Shown here: piece by piece, positions 26,668 through 34,360 of the stretch
Layout of the letters: every line of letters starts with the position of its first letter
Position numbering within the stretch: position 1 is the stretch's first letter
NCBI RefSeq assembly: GCF_030733425.1
Contig: NZ_JASHIZ010000001.1
Coordinates: 186,001 to 250,000, forward strand
Source of the DNA: Roseovarius sp. MMSF_3350
Lineage (GTDB): Bacteria; Pseudomonadota; Alphaproteobacteria; Rhodobacterales; Rhodobacteraceae
Reading direction: 5' to 3'
Length of the DNA: 64,000 bases
Program-made: the position numbers and the translations under genes
The notes under the pieces: generated by a model
What the model was told of the DNA's origin: nothing
Database searches by the model: none
The model's input: only the letters and a program-made list of their open reading frames with translations

Positions 26668-27492
26668 ATGAAACCCCAGACAAGGAACACTGCCAAGGGC
26701 CGGATCGCCAACGTCCTGTCGATCGCGGGGTCGGACCCGTCGGGCGGTGCGGGCGTGCAGGCCGATCTCAAGGCAATCTCGGCGAACGGAGCCTATGGCA
26801 TGGCGGCGCTGACCGCGTTGACGGCGCAGAACACCCAAGGCGTGCAGGGCGTGCACCTGGTGCCGCCGGAGTTCGTGGCCGACCAGATCCGTGTGGTGGC
26901 CGAGGACGTGCGGATCGACGCGGTGAAGATCGGGATGATCGCCACGGCAGAGATCGCGCGGGCGGTGGCGGATGCCTTGCCCGAGGCGCCGGTGGTGCTG
27001 GACCCGGTGATGGTGGCCAAGGGGGGTTCGTCGCTTCTGTCCGAGGACGCGGTGGCGGCGCTGCGCGATGCGCTGGTGCCGAAGGCGGCGGTGATCACGC
27101 CGAACCTGCCGGAGGCGGCGGCGTTGCTGGGCCGCGACGAGGCGACGACGCGGGACGCGATGGCCGAACAGGCGCAGGCGTTGCGGACGCTGGGCTGCGC
27201 GGCGGTGCTGTTGAAGGGCGGGCACCTTGTGGGCGAGGACAGCCCGGACGTGCTGGCCGATGCGGACGGCGTGCATTGGTTCGAGGGCGCGCGGGTGGCG
27301 ACGCGCAATACCCATGGCACGGGATGCACCCTGTCGGCGGCGCTGGCAGCCCGGATCGGGCGGGGAGACCCTCTGCCCGAGGCGGTGGCCGAGGCCAAGG
27401 CCTATGTCGCGCGGGCGATTGCCGGGGCCGGGGCGCTGGATGTCGGGTCTGGGCATGGTCCGACGCATCATTTTGCCGGGATGTGGGCGTGA
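26668..27492 (+). CDS. thiD: Hydroxymethylpyrimidine / phosphomethylpyrimidine kinase
   Basis: A 274-residue ribokinase-fold enzyme that phosphorylates HMP and HMP-phosphate for thiamine synthesis or salvage. Motifs: VLSIAGSDPSGGAGVQADLK (about 15-34), the substrate loop AYGMAALTALTAQNT, IGMI, DPVMVAKGGSSLL, TPNLPEAA and the anion-hole/base motif ATRNTHGTGCTLSAALAA near residue 215. ATG is six bases after AAGGAG. It is the only gene behind the TPP riboswitch; no thiC, thiE or thiG is nearby, so the switch serves a single step here. Confidence 0.96.
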   Translation: MKPQTRNTAKGRIANVLSIAGSDPSGGAGVQADLKAISANGAYGMAALTALTAQNTQGVQGVHLVPPEFVADQIRVVAEDVRIDAVKIGMIATAEIARAVADALPEAPVVLDPVMVAKGGSSLLSEDAVAALRDALVPKAAVITPNLPEAAALLGRDEATTRDAMAEQAQALRTLGCAAVLLKGGHLVGEDSPDVLADADGVHWFEGARVATRNTHGTGCTLSAALAARIGRGDPLPEAVAEAKAYVARAIAGAGALDVGSGHGPTHHFAGMWA

Positions 27493-27515
27493 CCGTCGTA
27501 TCAGGGCGCATCCCG

Positions 27516-27534
27516 CCCCGGACCTGATCCGGGG
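27516..27534. repeat. Short palindromic repeat CCCCGGA-N5-TCCGGGG
   Basis: CCCCGGA and TCCGGGG flank CCTGA 24 bases after the thiD stop. A close relative, TCCCGGACTTGATCCGGGA, lies at 32581-32599. The shared core CCGGAC(C/T)TGATCCGG is a dispersed intergenic repeat in this group of bacteria (recalled). It may also act as a 3' hairpin for thiD. Confidence 0.6.
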
Positions 27535-27650
27535 CCTCTGGCCCGATGGAAACAAGCCCGCATTTGGCGGATCCGGATCGGCCAATTCCCGCTCTCGGGA
27601 ATCGCGCCGGGACGTGGTAGTTTTGCGCGAACCATGCGGAGCCCCGTGTC

Positions 27651-28814
27651 ATGCCTTCCCCCTGCGTCAGCCTTCTTGTCGGCACCACCAAGGGTGCCTT
27701 TATCCTGTCGGCCGGTCCGGACCGGAACGGCTGGGACGTCACCGGCCCGCATTGTGATGGCTGGTGCATCAACCACATGGCGGGCGATCCCGACACCGGC
27801 ACGATCTGGGCCGGGGGTGGCGGTGCGTTTCACGGGGCGGGCATCTGGCGCTCCGAGGACCATGGGCGGTCATGGACGCTTGCCCGCCTGACCCGCGGCC
27901 AGATGGACGAGTGGGCCGCGCAGGATCCGGGCTTTGCCGAGATGATCGGTTGGACCGACACGCCGCTGCCGTTCGAGGATGGGTTCGAGCAGATCTGGTC
28001 GCTGGGGTTCGCGCACGGGACGCTTTATGCCGGAACGAAGCCCGCGAATTTGCTGAGGAGCGGTGATCACGGTAGGACATGGAGTCGCGTCGACGCCTTG
28101 ACCGATCATCCATCGGCCAAGGACTGGAACCCCGGTGCCGCGGGGCTGGTTTTGCACACGATCGTCTTCGACCCTGATGAACCCCGGAAGCAGTGGATCG
28201 GGATTTCCGCCGCCGGGGTGTTCGCCACCGAGGATGGCGGAGCCACCTGGGCGCGGCGCAACCGGCTGTCGAATGCCGAGGCCTGTGGCGCACACGATCA
28301 TCCAGCCGGACCGAGCAACGGGGAAACCGGGCATTGCGTGCACAACATCATGCGCGCACCGGGTAAGACGGACCTGCTCTATCAGCAGAACCACCACGGG
28401 GTCTGGCGGTCGTCCGATGGCGGGCGGTCGTGGGACGACATAACCCGGGGTCTGCCGTCGACCTTCGGCTTTCCGATCCGGGTGCATCCGCGCGATCCGC
28501 GCACGATCTGGACGTTGCCGCTGAATGGCGACATGGCGGGGCGCTACCCGCCCGATTCGGCCTGTGCTGTCTGGCGTTCGCGCGACGGGGGCGAAACATG
28601 GGAGGCGCTGCGCGAGGGGCTGCCGCAGGAGAACTGTTTCTTCACCGTGCTGAGGCAGGCCATGGCGGGGGATACGCTGGACGCGCCGGGCCTGTATTTC
28701 GGGACCAACTCGGGGTCGGTCTTTGCCAGCCTTGACGAAGGCGACAGCTGGCGCGAGATTGCGCGGCACATGCCCACGATCCTGTCGGTCGAGGCGTTCG
28801 AGCCGGGCGCTTGA
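27651..28814 (+). CDS. BNR/WD40-type beta-propeller repeat protein
   Basis: A 387-residue protein built from Asp-box (BNR) and sortilin-like propeller repeats. Four are easy to see: GIWRSEDHGRSWTLARL (about 63), NLLRSGDHGRTWSRVD (about 137), GVFATEDGGATWARRN (about 185) and GVWRSSDGGRSWDDITRG (about 250), with a last one in AVWRSRDGGETWEALREG. No signal peptide is visible, so it should be cytoplasmic. Such proteins are often called exo-sialidase-like, but the catalytic Arg/Tyr set of sialidases is not evident, so no enzyme activity is claimed. Monocistronic. Confidence 0.82.
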   Translation: MPSPCVSLLVGTTKGAFILSAGPDRNGWDVTGPHCDGWCINHMAGDPDTGTIWAGGGGAFHGAGIWRSEDHGRSWTLARLTRGQMDEWAAQDPGFAEMIGWTDTPLPFEDGFEQIWSLGFAHGTLYAGTKPANLLRSGDHGRTWSRVDALTDHPSAKDWNPGAAGLVLHTIVFDPDEPRKQWIGISAAGVFATEDGGATWARRNRLSNAEACGAHDHPAGPSNGETGHCVHNIMRAPGKTDLLYQQNHHGVWRSSDGGRSWDDITRGLPSTFGFPIRVHPRDPRTIWTLPLNGDMAGRYPPDSACAVWRSRDGGETWEALREGLPQENCFFTVLRQAMAGDTLDAPGLYFGTNSGSVFASLDEGDSWREIARHMPTILSVEAFEPGA

Positions 28815-28895
28815 GCGCGCAGAACGGGAATTGAACGAATGTTCATTTTCCTTTATGCACGCCCCGACCCCTTGCACGACTTCGGGAGACAGCCG

Positions 28896-30095
28896 ATGCC
28901 CCAGCGCCCCGCCTTTGCCAAATGGCTTGACGATACCAACGACGTGACAGCCACTTTCCTGGCTGCCGGGCGTATTCCCGGTCTTGTCAATCTTGGCGGT
29001 GGCCTGCCGGGAACCGAGATTTGGCCGATCGAGGACATGACGAAACTGGCGACGTCTGCCGTGGCCGATCATGCGGACGAGACCCTGGCCTATGCCCCCG
29101 TCGCGGGCCTGCCCAAGCTGCGCGACCTGATTGCGGCGCGGTATTCCGAGGGCGATCTTACCCTGACGCGCGACAACGTCCTGATCACCGCGGGCGGGGC
29201 GCAGGCGCTGAACCTGATCGGCACGGTGTTGCTGGAGGAAGGCAGCGTGGTCGCCTCGCAGACGCCGGCCTATCTGGGGGCGCTGGACAACTGGCGGCCG
29301 CGGCAGCCGGTCTATCGCCCGATGCGGCTGGAGGCGAACGACCTTGACCCGGTGGCGGCGATGACCGGAGCGCAGTTTGCCTATACGGTGCCGAATTTCT
29401 CGAACCCGACGGGCAAGCTGGTGAATGCGGCGACGCGCCGGCGGCTGGTGGATGCCGCGCACGAGACAGGCACCTGGCTGATCGAGGATGACCCCTACGG
29501 CACGCTTTATTATGACGACGCGCCGATGCCGCGGATGCTGACGCTGTCGGCGGAGCGGGCCGGGGCGCCCTATGACGGGCCGGTGATCTATCTTGGCACC
29601 GTGTCCAAGGAGCTGGCGCCGGGGCTGCGCATCGGCTGGATCATCGCCGCGCCCGAGATGATTGAGGTGCTGAAAGCCGCCAAGCAGAGTGCCGACATGT
29701 GCACCAGCGGCCTGTGCCAGCAGATCACCCATGACGCCTTCGCCACCGGGCTGGCCGATGACATGCTGCCGACGATCCTGGATCTTTACCGCGCGCGGCG
29801 CGATGCGCTGTGCGCGGCGATGGACGAGCATCTGCCCGAGATGTTCACCTGGGAGCGGCCCACGGGGGGCATGTTCGTCTGGGCCACGGCGAAGGACCCC
29901 GCGCTGGATACAAACCGGCTGATGGAGGTGGGGCTGGAGCATGGGGTGTGCATCTCGCCCTCGTCGGTGTTCGATCCAGAGGGGCGCGACCACAGCTCGA
30001 TCCGCATCAACTTTACCTACAATACCGAGGACAAGCTGGTCACGGGAATTGAGCGCCTCGCCACCGCGACCCGCGCCGCGCTTGCGGAGACCTGA
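28896..30095 (+). CDS. PLP-dependent aminotransferase (2-aminoadipate type)
   Basis: A 399-residue fold-type I aminotransferase of the MocR/LysN-like group without a DNA-binding domain. It shows LGGGLPGTEIWP, YAPVAGLPKLRDLIAARYS, ITAGGAQALNLIG, the PNFSNPTGKL motif with Asn that contacts PLP, IEDDPYGTLYYD with the Asp, and LGTVSKELAPGLRIGW with the Schiff-base Lys. The chosen ATG at 28896 has GGGAGA ten bases upstream; an upstream ATG at 28839 gives an unlikely 19-residue extension. Probable substrates are 2-oxo acids with branched, aromatic or aminoadipate side chains. Confidence 0.88.
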   Translation: MPQRPAFAKWLDDTNDVTATFLAAGRIPGLVNLGGGLPGTEIWPIEDMTKLATSAVADHADETLAYAPVAGLPKLRDLIAARYSEGDLTLTRDNVLITAGGAQALNLIGTVLLEEGSVVASQTPAYLGALDNWRPRQPVYRPMRLEANDLDPVAAMTGAQFAYTVPNFSNPTGKLVNAATRRRLVDAAHETGTWLIEDDPYGTLYYDDAPMPRMLTLSAERAGAPYDGPVIYLGTVSKELAPGLRIGWIIAAPEMIEVLKAAKQSADMCTSGLCQQITHDAFATGLADDMLPTILDLYRARRDALCAAMDEHLPEMFTWERPTGGMFVWATAKDPALDTNRLMEVGLEHGVCISPSSVFDPEGRDHSSIRINFTYNTEDKLVTGIERLATATRAALAET

Positions 30096-30140
30096 CCACT
30101 TTGCTCTAAGAGGCGGCGCAACTACCCCGGGAGGCCGCCC

Positions 30141-31433
30141 ATGGTCGACATCGCGACCCGTGTCTGGAACCACAAGTGGAAAATCGACCCGATCGTCCGC
30201 TCGCTGATCGACACCGATTTCTACAAGCTGCTGATGTGCCAGTCGGTGTTCCGCAACCGGCCCCATACCACCGTCACCTTCTCGCTGATCAACCGCAGCA
30301 AGGACATCCGACTGGCCGAGCTGGTGGACGAGGGAGAGCTGCGCGAACAGCTGGACCACATCCGCTCGCTGTCACTGTCGCGCGGGGAGTCCACGTGGAT
30401 GCGGGGCAACACGTTCTATGGCAAGCGGCAGATGTTCACGCCCGAGTTCATGGACTGGTTCGAGAAGCTGCGGTTGCCGCCCTATCACCTGGAGAAACGC
30501 GACGGGCAGTACGAGCTGACCTTCGAGGGGACCTGGCCGCAGGTGATGCTTTGGGAAATTCCCGCGCTGGCGGTGCTGATGGAGCTGCGGTCGCGCGCCG
30601 TGCTGCACGACATGGCCCGGTTCGAGCTTCAGGTGCTTTATGCCCGTGCCATGACACGCCTGTGGGAAAAGACCGAGATCCTGCGCGACACGCCGGGCCT
30701 GCGCATCGCCGATTTCGGCACGCGGCGGCGGCATTCGTTCCTGTGGCAGGACTGGTGCGTGCAGGCGATGACCGAACGGCTGGGCGAGAATTTCGTGGGC
30801 ACCTCGAACTGCCTGATCGCCAAGAACCGCGACCTGGAGGCGATCGGGACCAACGCACATGAGCTGCCGATGGTCTATGCCGCGGTGGCCGAGGATGATG
30901 CCAGCCTGGCCCGCGCGCCCTACGAGGTGCTGTCGGACTGGCATGACGAGCACGATGGCAACCTGAGGATCATCCTGCCCGATACATACGGCACCGAAGG
31001 GTTTCTGGAGAAGGCGCCCGACTGGCTGGCCGGGTGGACCGGCATCCGGATCGATTCGGGCGACCCGGCGACCGGGGCCGAGATCGCGATCCGGTGGTGG
31101 AAGGACCGTGGCGAGGATCCGACGCAGAAGCTGATCATCTTTTCCGACGGGCTGGACGAGGAGAAGATCCTGTCGCTGCACAAGCAGTTCGCGGGCCGGG
31201 TGCGGGTGTCGTTCGGTTGGGGGACGCTCTTGACCAACGATTTTCGCGGCCTGACTCCGGGAGACGCGCTGGCGCCGTTCAGCCTGGTCTGCAAGGCCGT
31301 TGCCGCGAACGGACGGCCCACGGTGAAACTGTCGGACAACCCGCGCAAGGCGATGGGGCCCGCCGACCAGATCGACCGCTACAAGCGGGTGTTCGGGGTG
31401 GGCGAGCAGGAGGAGATGGAGGTGGTGGTGTGA
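30141..31433 (+). CDS. pncB: Nicotinate phosphoribosyltransferase
   Basis: A 430-residue cytoplasmic enzyme making nicotinate mononucleotide from nicotinate, PRPP and ATP in NAD salvage. SLIDTDFYKLLMCQSVF at the N-terminus, the GTRRRHSFLWQDW loop with catalytic basic residues, VGTSNCLIAKNRDLEAIGTNAHE holding the phosphorylatable His, and the phosphate-binding RIDSGDPATGAE and FSDGLDEEKI motifs all match. ATG has GGAGG six bases before. Its TGA overlaps the GTG start of the next gene. Confidence 0.96.
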   Translation: MVDIATRVWNHKWKIDPIVRSLIDTDFYKLLMCQSVFRNRPHTTVTFSLINRSKDIRLAELVDEGELREQLDHIRSLSLSRGESTWMRGNTFYGKRQMFTPEFMDWFEKLRLPPYHLEKRDGQYELTFEGTWPQVMLWEIPALAVLMELRSRAVLHDMARFELQVLYARAMTRLWEKTEILRDTPGLRIADFGTRRRHSFLWQDWCVQAMTERLGENFVGTSNCLIAKNRDLEAIGTNAHELPMVYAAVAEDDASLARAPYEVLSDWHDEHDGNLRIILPDTYGTEGFLEKAPDWLAGWTGIRIDSGDPATGAEIAIRWWKDRGEDPTQKLIIFSDGLDEEKILSLHKQFAGRVRVSFGWGTLLTNDFRGLTPGDALAPFSLVCKAVAANGRPTVKLSDNPRKAMGPADQIDRYKRVFGVGEQEEMEVVV

Positions 31434-32536
31434 GCGCCCCCATGCTCGCTGGTCTGAAAATAATCGAGTTCGAGGGCCTTGGCCCCGCGCCTTTTGCCGC
31501 CATGATGTTGGCGGATCTGGGCGCGGAGGTCACCGTTGTCCAGAGGCCCGGGCCTGCCAATCCGACGATGGGCGCGCACAACATGCTGGACAGGGGGAAG
31601 CGGGCCGTTGTGCTGGATCTCAAGGATCCCCGCGACATGGCGGTCGCGAAGGCGCTGGTGAACGAGGCCGATGCGCTGATCGAGGGGTTGCGGCCCGGGG
31701 TGATGGAGCGGCTGGGACTGGGGCCGGAGGCGTTTGCGCAGAGCAATCCGAGGCTTGTCTATGGCCGGATGACCGGCTGGGGGCAGGACGGGCCGCGGGC
31801 GCATCTGGCGGGGCATGACTATAACTATATCGCCACGGCGGGGGCGCTATACTATGCCTCGACCCCCGGCGATGCGCCGCTGACGCCGCCGACGATCGTG
31901 GGGGATATCGGGGGCGGGGCGCTGTACCTGGTGGCGGGCGTCCTGAGCGGTCTGTTGAATGCGCAGCGGACGGGCCGGGGCACGGTGGTGGACGCGGCGA
32001 TCACCGACGGGTCGGCGCACATGATGGCGTTGTTCATGGCGATGGCGGGGGGCGGGAACCTGTCGCGGGAGCGGGGGCAGAGCCTGCTGGACGCACCGCC
32101 CTGGGGGCGGACCTATGTCTGCGCCGACGGGCGGTACCTGTCGGTGCAATGCCTGGAGCCGCAGTTCTATGCGATGTTTCTGGATCTTCTCGGGCTTGAT
32201 GACCACCCGCTCTTTGCCGCTCAGTACGACCGTGCCCAGTGGCCGGATCAGACGGCGCACCTTTCGCGGCTGTTCGCCGAGCATCCCGTGGCCCATTGGG
32301 CCGCCCTGTTTGAAAATTCCGATGCCTGTGTCGCGCCGGTGCTGAGCCCGTGGGAGGCGGCGGCGGATCCGCATATCGCGGCGCGCGCGATCTGGCACGC
32401 GTCGGAGGGCGACGTGCTGCAACCCGCGCCGGCGCCGCGCTTTGACGGGAAAGCCCTAGCGCCGAACCCGACCCCGGCGCGGGGGCAGGATACGGAGGCC
32501 GTCCTGAAGGACCTGCGAGCGCGCGGTTTGATCTGA
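31430..32536 (+). CDS. CaiB/BaiF-family CoA transferase or alpha-methylacyl-CoA racemase
   Basis: A 368-residue class III CoA-transferase-fold protein. The N-terminus has the family pattern LKIIEFEGLGPAPFAAMMLA and LGAEVTVVQRP; the middle holds GLGPEAFAQSNPRLVYGRMTGWGQ and the GHDYNYIATAG segment, where the His and Asp match the catalytic pair of alpha-methylacyl-CoA racemase. Start is the GTG at 31430, overlapping the pncB stop by 4 bases and preceded by GGAGG; the ATG four codons later has no ribosome site. Racemase is more likely than transferase because of the GHD-Y motif, but this is not certain. Confidence 0.85.
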   Translation: MSAPMLAGLKIIEFEGLGPAPFAAMMLADLGAEVTVVQRPGPANPTMGAHNMLDRGKRAVVLDLKDPRDMAVAKALVNEADALIEGLRPGVMERLGLGPEAFAQSNPRLVYGRMTGWGQDGPRAHLAGHDYNYIATAGALYYASTPGDAPLTPPTIVGDIGGGALYLVAGVLSGLLNAQRTGRGTVVDAAITDGSAHMMALFMAMAGGGNLSRERGQSLLDAPPWGRTYVCADGRYLSVQCLEPQFYAMFLDLLGLDDHPLFAAQYDRAQWPDQTAHLSRLFAEHPVAHWAALFENSDACVAPVLSPWEAAADPHIAARAIWHASEGDVLQPAPAPRFDGKALAPNPTPARGQDTEAVLKDLRARGLI

Positions 32537-32580
32537 CCGGCGTGCGTAAAACAAACGGCAGCGTATGTTGAGCTGCGCGA

Positions 32581-32640
32581 TCCCGGACTTGATCCGGGAT
32601 CTCTTGCCGCGAGAGTCCCCGGATCAGGCCAGGACGGAAG
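32581..32640. repeat. Composite intergenic palindromic repeat
   Basis: TCCCGGACTTGATCCGGGA (32581-32599) is a palindrome related to the one at 27516-27534. It is followed by CTTGCCGCGAGAG, a short inverted pair, and then CCCCGGATCAGGCCAGGAC (32617-32635), a diverged second half. The whole block fills the 120-base gap between the convergent CoA-transferase-family and monooxygenase-fold genes. Confidence 0.55.
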
Positions 32641-32656
32641 CCGCGACAGGGACGTC

Positions 32657-33004
32657 TCAGCCGTTATGAACCTGTTTGCTGTCCTCGGGGGCTTCGTCGC
32701 GTTGATGCATGCCGTAGTCGCGGATGACCGACACGACGCGCAGGCGGTAATCGTCGAACATCATTTCGCGGCCCGCGCGCTGGGCGCCGCGGTGCGCCTC
32801 GAGCCGGCGCCATTCGTCCAACGCGGCCTCGTCGCGCCAGAAGCTGAGCGAGAGAAGCTTTTCAGGGTTCACAAGGCTTTGGAAGCGCTCGACGGAAATG
32901 AAGCCGTCGATGCTTTCGGCCAGAGGCTTCATCTTCGCGGCCATGGCGAGATAGGCGTCTTTCTGGTCGGGGTGCGGCATGACCTCGAAAATGACGGCGA
33001 TCAT
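32657..33004 (-). CDS. Antibiotic biosynthesis monooxygenase (ABM) domain protein
   Basis: A 115-residue dimeric alpha/beta-barrel protein. It starts MIAVIFEVMPHPDQKDAYLA and has the family core MKPLAESIDGFISVERFQSL and LLSLSFWRDEAALDEWRRLE. Small ABM proteins can be quinone-forming monooxygenases, heme-degrading enzymes or stress proteins; no cofactor motif decides between these. Start is ATG at 33004 with AGGAG eight to ten bases upstream; the longer frame includes only spacer sequence. Confidence 0.83.
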   Translation of the reverse strand: MIAVIFEVMPHPDQKDAYLAMAAKMKPLAESIDGFISVERFQSLVNPEKLLSLSFWRDEAALDEWRRLEAHRGAQRAGREMMFDDYRLRVVSVIRDYGMHQRDEAPEDSKQVHNG

Positions 33005-33334
33005 CTGGGCTCTCCTGTGCTTAGTGTCGAAACACATTTCAGGAAGGTTCGTTCCTCGCGCAAGAGGAACTTCTCTGATTGGGCAAAAGCGTCGTTTTCT
33101 CGCGCCAAGGAGATGACGGAGCAGGGACGCGGCCTTGTGACCGGTTCGGGAGCGATCCGAACGGTTTGCCGCAATCGCGGGCGCCCTTGTGCCGGCGGCT
33201 GCGTTCGCGGAGGCGTTGGACGGCGCGTGGGTTTTCACCCACCCTACGTGGCCGGTCGGCGGCATCGCCGCCTCCGGCACCTGGGGCGGGACGGCTTTGC
33301 GTTCGAATGCGCGCCGGGTGGGGTTCGGCCCGGT
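33005..33334. other. 330-base spacer between panB and the ABM gene
   Basis: No coding frame with believable codon use is seen. It contains the promoter of the ABM gene at its left end and the repeat copy at 33225-33248. The rest is GC-rich with several short self-complementary stretches such as GCCGGTCGGCGGC. Nothing else was identified. Confidence 0.5.
33225..33248. repeat. Dispersed repeat with GTGGGT-TTTC-ACCCAC hairpin, copy 1
   Basis: GTGGGT (33227-33232) pairs with ACCCAC across TTTC, followed by CCTACG. The same 23 bases occur at 46748-46770. Both copies lie in spacers 3' to genes. A diverged relative is part of the tandem block near 50130-50155. Confidence 0.7.
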
Positions 33335-34198
33335 TCAGACCTGGCGGCGTTTCTCGACCATGTCGCGGAAGGCGTCGGTTACGCTGTCATCGACATGGTA
33401 GCTATGGTCGTCGTCGGGAAAGGCGCCGGACCGGACGTCGGCGGCGTAATCGGACAGGCCCTTTACCGCGGCCTCGGTCAGGTTTGCGTAGCGCTTGGTG
33501 AACTTGGGTTTGAAATCGGTGAATACACCGAGAAGATCGTAGCTGAGCAGGATCTGTCCGTCGGTGCCGGCGCCGGCGCCGATGCCGATGGTGGGGATCT
33601 CGAGCTCGGCGGAGATGATGCGGGCGATCGAGGCCGGCACCGCCTCGAATTCAAGCATGAAACAGCCGGCGTCCTGGATGGCGAGCGCGTCCTGCAGGAT
33701 GTCCATCGCGTCCTCGGGAGTCTTGCCCTGTACGCGGAAGCCGCCATACATCGCGACGCGGTGCGGGGCCATGCCGATATGGCTGGCCGTGGGGATGCCC
33801 GCCGCGACGAGAGCCTTGAGGATGTCGGCCTGGCTGCGGCCGCCCTGGGGTTTGACCGCGTCGCAGCCGCCGTCCTGCATGAAGCGCGTGGCGTTGGTCA
33901 GGGCGCGGTCCACTGTGTGATAGCTCTGATAGGGCATGCAACCGAGCGAGAAGGTATTGGGCGCGCCCCGGCGGATGGCCTGGGCGTGCAGGACCATCAT
34001 GTCCATCGTCGCGGGTGCGGTCGAGGCGTGGCCGTGGGCGATCATGGCGAGGCTGTCGCCGACCACGACGACATCGACGCCCGCCGCCTCGGCCCATTGC
34101 GCTGAAGTGTAATCTGGCACGGAGGTGTAGACCATGCGCGTGCCGTCATGTTTCGAGGCCCTGATCTGGGTGATTGTCCGTTTTTTTCGTTCGGTCAT
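33335..34198 (-). CDS. panB: 3-Methyl-2-oxobutanoate hydroxymethyltransferase
   Basis: A 287-residue enzyme that transfers a hydroxymethyl group from methylenetetrahydrofolate to 2-oxoisovalerate, giving ketopantoate for CoA synthesis. Metal and substrate residues are in VVVVGDSLAMIAHGH, the QAIRRGAPNTFSLGCMPYQS loop, the KPQGG motif, HIGMAPHRVAMYGGFRVQGK, the catalytic FEAVPA and TIGIGAGAGTDGQILLSYDL. Start is ATG at 34198 with GGGAGGA nine bases upstream. panC is not adjacent in the window. Confidence 0.96.
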   Translation of the reverse strand: MTERKKRTITQIRASKHDGTRMVYTSVPDYTSAQWAEAAGVDVVVVGDSLAMIAHGHASTAPATMDMMVLHAQAIRRGAPNTFSLGCMPYQSYHTVDRALTNATRFMQDGGCDAVKPQGGRSQADILKALVAAGIPTASHIGMAPHRVAMYGGFRVQGKTPEDAMDILQDALAIQDAGCFMLEFEAVPASIARIISAELEIPTIGIGAGAGTDGQILLSYDLLGVFTDFKPKFTKRYANLTEAAVKGLSDYAADVRSGAFPDDDHSYHVDDSVTDAFRDMVEKRRQV

Positions 34199-34246
34199 GT
34201 GGCCGTCCTCCCTTGAGCCATCGATGTGCCGCGCCGTAGCTGGCAC

Positions 34247-34275
34247 AGTATTGTCGGCAATTGATATATCATCAA
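34247..34275 (-). promoter_or_regulatory. Predicted panB promoter
   Basis: On the minus strand TTGATG (34275-34270) and AATACT (34252-34247) are separated by 17 bases and sit about 50 bases before the panB ATG. The area is AT-rich and includes the palindrome TGATATATCA (34262-34271), which lies between panB and the divergent TauR-type gene and could be an operator for either. Confidence 0.5.
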
Positions 34276-34360
34276 GATATTAAATGGCAACGGCAGAATC
34301 AGCCGAAATGCCGATCGGTCCAGATTGCCGCGACGATGGGGCCAGTGTAGGATCCCGCGC

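Noticed and set aside
27870-30359. An 829-codon minus-strand frame across the BNR-protein gene and the aminotransferase gene
   Set aside because: It runs antisense to two well-supported genes and reads as basic, Gly/Arg/His-rich shadow sequence.
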